A stretch of 11,652 nucleotides of DNA from CAYVFC01 sp964450715 (lineage in GTDB: Bacteria; Myxococcota_A; Polyangia; Polyangiales; JAFGIB01): assembly GCA_964450715.1 (NCBI GenBank), contig CAYVFC010000201.1:1-11652 (forward strand). The letters run 5' to 3'. The notes beneath the pieces were generated by a model that had not been told where the DNA came from, ran no database searches, and saw nothing but the letters and a program-made list of their open reading frames with translations. Shown piece by piece: positions 1-4,376 of the stretch. Each line of letters starts with the position of its first letter. The stretch's first letter is position 1. A program made the position numbers and the translations under genes.

Positions 1-17
1 ACGCTGGGATCCGTCCG

Positions 18-51
18 GGGGGCGGCCCGAAAGGGCCGTCCCTACCGGGAC
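18..51. other. GAAA-loop hairpin with competing second hairpin
   Basis: Positions 18-28 pair with 33-43 to give an 11-bp stem (two G-U pairs when read as + strand RNA) closed by a GAAA tetraloop at 29-32. The right arm can instead form a second stem, 38-42 with 47-51, around a TACC loop, so the two folds exclude each other. The element lies about 85 bp past the stop of the leftward nucleotidyltransferase gene. No T-run follows on either strand, so it is not a standard intrinsic terminator. It could be a dispersed palindromic repeat or an RNA 3'-end stabiliser. Confidence 0.45.
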
Positions 52-128
52 CGGAGCAACGAAGCCACGCGGTGGCGTTCTAGGGCCGTGGAGGGCTGGC
101 GCGCGGTACGTTGACGTGCGCCTCGTTC

Positions 129-719
129 CTATGTTTCGTGGTCGATTCGGGCGACCAGCGCTTCGAGCTCGTCGAGGCGCTCCGGTTCCTCGATGGCTTC
201 GGCGAACTCGGCGATCCGTGCGCGAACGTAGTCGAGATCGACATCGCTTCGATGCAGGCGGAGGAGGGCTTCGATATCTTGTCGGTCACGATCACGCCAG
301 GCGATGGTCTTGTATATGATGAGATCCTGCGCGGTCGCTATCGGGATGTCGATGCCTGAGACCGAGATGATCTCTGCGCGTGCTAGGGCATCCCGTTCGA
401 ACGGAAGCCAGGCGAGGCTGACCTCTATCGGCACGCCGGTCGACTCGTGTACCAGAAGCAGCACCTGGCTCTGCGCTGCGAAAGCCTCGAGGTCATCGAT
501 TCGCCCGACGATGCCGCGTGCTCGTAGCGTTTTCAGTAGTCGGGCCAGGTCTATATCGGCCGCCCAGACCGTCGCGTCCGCATCGTCCGTGTGTCGAACC
601 ACCCCGCGAGCGATGACGGCCAGGCCGCCTATGATCATGTGATCGGCGCCGGTCTTTTCGAGCCCCGCGAGTAGATCCGCGATCGCACGAACCAGTGGTT
701 GCTCGGGAATCCCTTTCAC
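129..719 (-). CDS. MNT/AbiEii-like nucleotidyltransferase
   Basis: A 196-aa protein if it starts at the GTG at 719. That GTG overlaps the TGA of the upstream gene as GTGA, the usual sign of translational coupling. An ATG at 758 would add 13 residues but would overlap the neighbour by 43 bp, so GTG is preferred. The polymerase-beta-like nucleotidyltransferase signature is visible: the Gly-Gly pair at residues 31-32 (IIGGLAV), the Asp pair D46/D48 in TDDADAT, and a probable third carboxylate at E99 in VPIEVSL. A C-terminal block, QDLIIYKTIAWRDRDRQDIE (about 131-150), is typical of small AbiEii/DUF6036-like toxins and minimal nucleotidyltransferases. Members of this superfamily transfer nucleotides to tRNA 3' ends or to protein partners. 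Which applies here cannot be read from sequence. Most likely it is the enzyme of a toxin-antitoxin or defence pair with the gene upstream. Confidence 0.8.
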   Translation of the reverse strand: MKGIPEQPLVRAIADLLAGLEKTGADHMIIGGLAVIARGVVRHTDDADATVWAADIDLARLLKTLRARGIVGRIDDLEAFAAQSQVLLLVHESTGVPIEVSLAWLPFERDALARAEIISVSGIDIPIATAQDLIIYKTIAWRDRDRQDIEALLRLHRSDVDLDYVRARIAEFAEAIEEPERLDELEALVARIDHET

Positions 720-985
720 TGGGTACGCAGACGCAAAACGGTTCGCACGCGTGCCCATCGCCGAAAGGCCAACAGGTCTTCAGCCGGGATGTCCGCGTGC
801 GGGCCGGTGGGGGTGCCACGCCGTCGGGCGGCTCCCATAGCCGCGTCCGCAAAGGCTGCCAGCCCGAGGCCACGGGCCAGCGCCTGCGCCGGACTCGGAG
901 GGTTGCGTGATTCCGCCTTTTCCCGAGCTTCGGCGAGGCTGCGCTGACGTATCCACTTTCGTAGATCGGCTATCGGCGTGCTCAC
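716..985 (-). CDS. small basic protein paired with nucleotidyltransferase
   Basis: An 89-aa protein starting with GTG at 985. An in-frame TAG four codons upstream rules out any longer version, and no strong Shine-Dalgarno is seen. The N-terminus is a charged, probably helical stretch (DLRKWIRQRSLAEAREKAES), followed by an NPPSP turn, an Ala-rich helix (about 33-53) and an Arg-rich tail (RRWARVRTVLRLR). There is no signal peptide or membrane segment. It overlaps the downstream nucleotidyltransferase by 4 bp (GTGA), so the two should be made in a fixed ratio. I do not recognise a named family. Small proteins in this position next to MNT-type nucleotidyltransferases are commonly antitoxins, substrates or regulators. 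That role is inferred from context only. Confidence 0.6.
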   Translation of the reverse strand: MSTPIADLRKWIRQRSLAEAREKAESRNPPSPAQALARGLGLAAFADAAMGAARRRGTPTGPHADIPAEDLLAFRRWARVRTVLRLRTQ

Positions 986-1063
986 TCTTGAATTCTAGCT
1001 CAGGTGGGGTGAGACGAAAACCGAAAAACGGGAGGTTCGTCTCCTTACGAGAGATGCGGGGGG

Positions 1064-1077
1064 GGCCGTAAACGGCC
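1064..1077. other. short GC inverted repeat
   Basis: GGCCGT and ACGGCC are separated by AA and preceded by a G run. The repeat lies in the 158-bp gap between the Rpn remnant and the small basic protein gene. A 5-6 bp stem without a T tract is weak as a terminator. Otherwise I see nothing clear in 986-1143. Confidence 0.25.
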
Positions 1078-1143
1078 ACCTGAAACCGTAGGAAATCGAC
1101 GCGGCTGGATCGAGGAAACGGGCGGCTGGCTGCTCGAAGCCGA

Positions 1144-1798
1144 TCACTCCGGGGCAAACACGTCGGTCAGGCTCTGGGCGTCGATCACGCGCTCAGCCCA
1201 CCGGTCCAGGTCGGCGATGGAGGCGGCGCGGACGCGGGCGGCGAGGTCGGTCGGTAGTTTCCCGAAGCGCAGGGCGAGCAGCTTGAGAACGAGCTCTGCC
1301 TTTCCCTCTGCCTTTCCCTCTGCCTTTCCCTCGAGCCGTCCCTGGCGGATTCCCTGGGCCAGCGCTTGTTCGCGTACTTCCTTGGTGAGTTGTTCCGCTC
1401 CGGTCATGAATGCCTCCTCCGCCCTGGGTCCAAACTCGGTGCGCAGGAAATGACGGAACGGCTCGGGCTCTATGTCCGTCACCCCCATAGTATAGCTCAC
1501 CGCCAGGGCCATTGCCCATGGTGTGTGGGGGGGCGATGAGCAACGGGTCGGGCGTACTCTGATGCTCGAATAGGACGAAGATGTAGCCGGAGCGTCCGGC
1601 GATGCGCGCCGTGTACAGGATGTCCGAGCACAACTGCGCCAGCTCTGGACCGTACAGGCTGATTCGCACCACGCGCCGGCTGTTCCAGTCCACGGTTTGG
1701 ACCAGGCGAGCGGGCAGGGCCGTCTTCAGTTCCTCGGCGGCGAGTTGGACCTCGGAAAAGGTGGCTTTGAACAGCTTGTCGTGGGGATCATTCAACAT
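1144..1798 (-). pseudogene. Rpn/YhgA-like PD-(D/E)XK nuclease, frameshifted and internally deleted
   Basis: Two leftward frames carry the two ends of one Rpn-family (recombination-promoting nuclease, 'putative transposase') gene. The N-terminal part begins at ATG 1798 with the family's opening PHDKLFKATFS, then SDILY (about residue 58) and FEHQSTPDP (about 77-85), which include the Asp and Glu-x-Gln positions of the nuclease core. It leaves frame at a C7 run (G7 on the + strand, 1527-1533). The C-terminal part resumes in the other frame with the family's end: AVSYTMGVTDIEPE, MTGAEQLTKEV, an EGK/AEGK repeat, LLALRFGKLP, and a closing DRWAERVIDAQSLTDVF. Removing one C would join the frames into about 217 codons. 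Complete relatives are around 300 residues or more, and the block between EHQS and the YI/YT helix (the W-x-P and VLYHG-type segment) is absent. So the gene has both a large internal deletion and a frameshift. Confidence 0.8.
1297..1332 (-). repeat. 12-bp tandem repeat x3 in the Rpn remnant
   Basis: Three perfect copies of TGCCTTTCCCTC (+ strand) lie at 1297-1308, 1309-1320 and 1321-1332. Read leftward they encode the Glu-Gly-Lys-Ala tetrad of the coiled tail typical of Rpn proteins. The unit length is a multiple of three, so copy changes do not alter frame. Confidence 0.9.
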
Positions 1799-1820
1799 GG
1801 ACGCAGGATGTGCTGGATCC

Positions 1821-1848
1821 GCGGGGGCAGGATGGCGGGGGCAGGATG
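1821..1848. repeat. 14-bp tandem repeat x2 before the Rpn start
   Basis: GCGGGGGCAGGATG occurs twice, perfectly and back to back (1821-1834, 1835-1848), 22 bp upstream of the leftward ATG at 1798. A related GCAGGATG is at 1803-1810, nearer the start. Confidence 0.85.
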
Positions 1849-1996
1849 GAAAGCGGGTACGGCGCTTTTTGCTTCACAACCGTTATCGGCCGGTTTCCGC
1901 CGCGGTTGCGTGATCGGTGGCTGTAATCGGCGGAGGTTTTTTCCGAGAGCCGAACCCGGCCGGAGCCGCACCTCGATCGGATCGAGTCCGATAGGC

Positions 1997-2038
1997 GGCG
2001 ATCATCAAACGGCGATCATCAAACGGCGATGATCAAAC
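1997..2038. repeat. 14-bp tandem repeat x3
   Basis: The unit GGCGATCATCAAAC appears at 1997-2010 and 2011-2024. A third copy at 2025-2038 has one change (GATGATC instead of GATCATC). Its role is unknown. The unit length equals that of the unrelated repeat at 1821-1848. Confidence 0.85.
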
Positions 2039-2217
2039 GGCCGCCAACATGGAGGCGTCCGGTTCGAGGAAGGGCCGGCGCGATCGTGGTTGCGGTTCTT
2101 TTCGGAGGGGGCGGCGGTGGGTAGCGAGGGGTTCGTGCGGGAACAGTTGGCGCGACTTCGAGGTGCACGGGTGTATCTGCGGCTTAGGGATGCCGGGGTG
2201 CATCTAAGGAGGCAGAA

Positions 2218-3042
2218 TCACTCTGCACCGACGTCACCCTTCCACGGGGCGCCAGGCAGGCGGCTCACCAGCGCCGAGTGGACGCGCGACCAGGCCTGCG
2301 TGGGGTCGTGGTCGATGCCCGTCCGGAGGAGCGGCGGCACATCGGCCAGGAACGGCGCGTCGGTGATCTTGGCGGCCATGTTCGCCTCGAACTGCGCCCG
2401 CGTCACCGGCGTACCGCCGAACGTCATGTACTCGTCGAAGGCCTCGAGCAGCCGGTCGCCGTCGAACTCCGGATGGTCCAGCGCCAGGTCGAGGTCGAAG
2501 AGGTCACGCCCTTTCTTGCGCTGGTAGAGCGCTCGTAGCTTCGTTCCGAGCAGCTCCGGCAACGTGTACGTCGAGATCTCCGCGTTTCCCGAGAACCAGC
2601 GGTTCTCGACCTCGAACGATCGGGTGGAGATCCCGTGGACGGCGAAGTGCTCGCGGGTATTGATCTCGAGCTTCACCCGAGCCTGTACGACGGGCGCAAC
2701 AGTCGTCTCGAAGCGGTAGTAGAGGGTGAAGCGCCCCTTGCCGGCTTTCCACTGCGGCTTGCCGAGCCACGGGTCGAGGGCGACGCGGATCTCGTCGATG
2801 AGTGTTCCGATGGGCCCTGCGTCTCGCTGCACGAGATCGATGTCCTCGGAGTACCGACCCGGCGGGTCGAAGAAGAGTTTGTGGAGCGTAGTGCCACCTC
2901 GCGACACGACCTGCTCGGCGATCGCCGGACGGCTGAACAGGTCGACCAGCGCCCGCGAAAGGATCAGGTCCTGTTCGACCTGCCAGTCCTCGCTCCAGGG
3001 CGCGGTCTTCCGCCAAGCGGTGACACTCGCCTTCGGGATCAT
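2218..3042 (-). CDS. abiEii: AbiEii toxin, type IV toxin-antitoxin nucleotidyltransferase
   Basis: A 274-aa cytoplasmic protein of normal family length. The nucleotidyltransferase motifs are all present: GGTTLHKLFF (49-58) followed by RYSEDIDL (63-70) with metal-binding D67 and D69; KLEINTRE (124-131); and LLGTKLRALYQRKKGRDLFDL (from about 164), whose K168 and RDLFDL match the conserved AbiEii C-terminal motif. In characterised abortive-infection systems AbiEii is a GTP-preferring nucleotidyltransferase that stops growth after phage infection and is countered by AbiEi without direct binding. The start ATG overlaps the abiEi stop (ATGA, 3039-3042), so translation is coupled to the antitoxin. 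No catalytic residue appears lost, so the gene looks intact. Confidence 0.92.
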   Translation of the reverse strand: MIPKASVTAWRKTAPWSEDWQVEQDLILSRALVDLFSRPAIAEQVVSRGGTTLHKLFFDPPGRYSEDIDLVQRDAGPIGTLIDEIRVALDPWLGKPQWKAGKGRFTLYYRFETTVAPVVQARVKLEINTREHFAVHGISTRSFEVENRWFSGNAEISTYTLPELLGTKLRALYQRKKGRDLFDLDLALDHPEFDGDRLLEAFDEYMTFGGTPVTRAQFEANMAAKITDAPFLADVPPLLRTGIDHDPTQAWSRVHSALVSRLPGAPWKGDVGAE

Positions 3043-3060
3043 AGGTCAGGCTCCACTTCG
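2991..3060 (-). repeat. abiEi/abiEii junction, parent copy of 70-bp direct repeat
   Basis: This covers the last codons of abiEi, the ATGA overlap and the first 17 codons of abiEii. It matches 3943-4012 at 63 of 70 positions by hand alignment, without gaps. The two copies are direct repeats 952 bp apart and bracket the whole abiEi gene and its upstream control region. Confidence 0.85.
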
Positions 3061-3833
3061 TCGTTCACCAGTACGCGCCACCGCGGGTCGAGCGGCGTGT
3101 CGGCGCTGTCGCGCGCGCTGGTCAGGGGTGTGGGCAAGAGCCGCTGGTCCTCGAGCACCTCCGCAAGTTCGTCAGCGAGCGCCTTCTGCTCTACGAGATC
3201 CAGCAACCATCCCAACCGCTGAACGTCGCTTCGGGCGACGCGCGACGCTCCGGCGACGAGCTTGTCTGGTTCGAGCTTCTCGGCGAGCTCGGCGAGTACC
3301 GTCGCGACGTTGTTCCAGTGTCCGCACGCCGAGGGGAAGCGGACGAGGTCGAAGGCGGTGGTCACGGGCGTCGAGACGACCATGCTCCCCGTCTCGGTCT
3401 GCACACGCTCGGTCGCCGCGCCCTGAACCAGGTTGCTGACGTGGAATTCGATACGCACTCGCCCCACCTCGACGGCGCGCTCCACCGCGTCGGTGATGAC
3501 TTGGAACGCCATCGGCTGTTGATGCCCGGCGCCGTGCAGGGCTGCGGCGCTGAGCAGCGCTACGTAGTAGTGCCGCCCCCGGTGTCGCATCAGGTCGTCT
3601 ATGAACCAGCTGGCCGGCGGGCTCCCCGCCGGCCGGTACTCCCGCGGCACTACCACGAAGAAGTCGCGACGCGGGCTGACGATCGCGCCGCTCTTCTTGA
3701 GCCGACACAACGTCATCTTGATGGCCGCGTCGGACGCGTCGGTCACATCCTCGGCGTCGGCGCGAGAGAACACGTACCGGCCGTCCTCCGGGAGAGTCTC
3801 GATCCATTCGTACAGGGTGCCTGGATTTGCCAT
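3039..3833 (-). CDS. abiEi: AbiEi antitoxin, winged-helix autorepressor of the abiE operon
   Basis: A 264-aa protein. Residues 1 to about 70 look like the AbiEi N-terminal winged helix: helices around YEWIETLPEDGRYVFSRAD, a recognition-helix-like IKMTLCRLKKSGAI (38-51) and a wing ending FFVVVPREY. The C-terminal antitoxin domain follows, with HYYVALLSAAALHGAGHQQP (88-107) and the hallmark VSTPVTTAFDLVRF (153-166). In known systems AbiEi both neutralises AbiEii and represses its own promoter through inverted repeats. A matching palindrome sits 14-42 bp upstream of this start. ATG 3833 is chosen because it is the first ATG of the frame and begins a normal family N-terminus. A GAGAG purine stretch at 3843-3847 (leftward) could serve as ribosome-binding site, although it lies within the palindrome edge. 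Confidence 0.92.
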   Translation of the reverse strand: MANPGTLYEWIETLPEDGRYVFSRADAEDVTDASDAAIKMTLCRLKKSGAIVSPRRDFFVVVPREYRPAGSPPASWFIDDLMRHRGRHYYVALLSAAALHGAGHQQPMAFQVITDAVERAVEVGRVRIEFHVSNLVQGAATERVQTETGSMVVSTPVTTAFDLVRFPSACGHWNNVATVLAELAEKLEPDKLVAGASRVARSDVQRLGWLLDLVEQKALADELAEVLEDQRLLPTPLTSARDSADTPLDPRWRVLVNDEVEPDL

Positions 3834-3846
3834 GCTGAAGTTCTCT

Positions 3847-3875
3847 CAAAAAGTAACGCAATGCGTAACTTTTTG
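3847..3875 (-). promoter_or_regulatory. probable AbiEi operator palindrome
   Basis: Two 14-bp arms, CAAAAAGTAACGCA and TGCGTAACTTTTTG, flank a single central A at 3861 and are complementary at 13 of 14 positions. The palindrome ends 14 bp before the abiEi ATG. Position and symmetry fit the inverted repeats that AbiEi proteins bind for negative autoregulation. A TTGCAA-N17-TACTTT pair (3878-3850, leftward) lies almost exactly over it, but would leave only about 10 nt of leader. So the site may instead be a roadblock downstream of a promoter further up. Confidence 0.7.
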
Positions 3876-3902
3876 CAATAGAATAAGGCAGAATCTGGAG
3901 GC

Positions 3903-3932
3903 GCTATACTCGGTTTCGACGACATACAGCAA
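3903..3932 (-). promoter_or_regulatory. candidate abiE promoter
   Basis: Leftward TTGCTG (3932-3927) and TATAGC (3908-3903) are separated by 18 bp. Transcription would start near 3896, leaving a leader of about 60 nt that contains the palindrome and the GAGAG purine stretch. Matches to consensus are only partial, so this is one of two options. Confidence 0.3.
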
Positions 3933-3942
3933 CGCGATCGTC

Positions 3943-4012
3943 CGCTCCAGGGCGCGGTCTTCCGCCACGCGGTGAACTTCGCCTTCGGGATCACAGGTCG
4001 GGCTCCACTTCA
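3943..4012 (-). pseudogene. remnant of a second abiEi/abiEii junction
   Basis: This is 63/70 identical to 2991-3060. Read leftward it keeps the last six abiEi codons (E-V-E-P-D-L-stop), the 4-bp overlap in the form GTGA instead of ATGA, and the abiEii opening I-P-K-A-K-F-T-A-W-R-K-T-A-P-W. It then stops matching, just before the abiE upstream region. On the other side homology ends at 4012. The substitutions give S6K and V7F and change the start codon to GTG, so this is an aged copy. It is the scar of a former tandem abiE operon or of a segmental duplication, not a working gene. Confidence 0.8.
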
Positions 4013-4311
4013 TATAAAGCGCTCTACCGACTCCAGAAGGAAAGCGTGCGACCGGAGATCTCCCGATGTCCAGATTCGACGAAGAAGCGATGGATGCCAT
4101 CCGGTCCGTTACAAGAGGCCCGTGGTCGTCCCGGCCAGGACGCTTCTCTCCCAGTTGATCTGATCGCAGGGTCAACAGGGCGGGGCCGAGGTCTAGGCGC
4201 GGCGGTATCCGCAGATCTACGAAAAAAAAGGCAACTAGATCCGGCAACGGACGATAAGAAGGGGTGAAAGGTCGCCCGCCTAGGGCCTCCCGGAGCCGGA
4301 GGTCAGCCGGT

Positions 4312-4340
4312 TTGCCAACCGGTCGTAACACGGGTATTCG
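4312..4340 (+). promoter_or_regulatory. candidate promoter of the four-gene envelope operon
   Basis: TTGCCA (4312-4317, five of six to the -35 consensus) and TATTCG (4335-4340, three of six to -10) are 17 bp apart, placing a start near 4347, 30 nt before the first ATG. The -35 overlaps the right half of the CCGGTT/AACCGG inverted repeat, which could be a repressor site. Confidence 0.3.
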
Positions 4341-4360
4341 TCATTCCGGAATTCGTACGA

Positions 4361-4367
4361 GGGGAGG
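4361..4367 (+). promoter_or_regulatory. ribosome-binding site deciding between GTG 4374 and ATG 4377
   Basis: GGGGAGG lies 9 nt before ATG 4377 and 6 nt before the in-frame GTG at 4374. ATG 4377 is preferred for codon and spacing, although either start gives the same mature lipoprotein. Confidence 0.6.
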
Positions 4368-4376
4368 AAGTCAGTG

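Larger units (their letters stand above)
1799..2217. other. gene-free spacer with tandem repeats
   Basis: These 419 bp lie between the start of the Rpn remnant and the stop of abiEii. I see no convincing gene. The stretch holds the two 14-bp tandem repeats listed separately and a 15-bp palindrome, CTCGATC-G-GATCGAG, at 1972-1986. Any promoter once used by the Rpn gene should lie here, but I see no clear -10/-35 pair. Confidence 0.6.
4013..4373. other. divergent intergenic region
   Basis: These 361 bp separate the leftward abiE zone from the rightward envelope operon. I see no credible gene. An open leftward frame across it lacks any recognisable feature. The right end holds an inverted repeat, CCGGTT-TGCC-AACCGG (4307-4322), a candidate promoter and a strong ribosome-binding site for the gene at 4377. 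The stretch 4216-4230 is A-rich (GAAAAAAAAGGC-like) and may mark a bent or AT-rich upstream element. Confidence 0.5.

Noticed and set aside
780..1157. Leftward 125-codon frame over the small basic protein
   Set aside because: It overlaps the GTG-started 89-aa gene in another frame, has no family features and ends in Arg/Gly/Pro-rich sequence.
1821..2038. Short tandem repeats as a CRISPR array or plasmid iterons
   Set aside because: There are only two and three copies with no spacers, and no Cas or replication initiator gene is nearby.
3846..4331. Leftward 161-codon frame across the intergenic region
   Set aside because: It contains no recognisable motif, crosses the abiE operator and the fossil junction out of frame, and has no ribosome-binding site.
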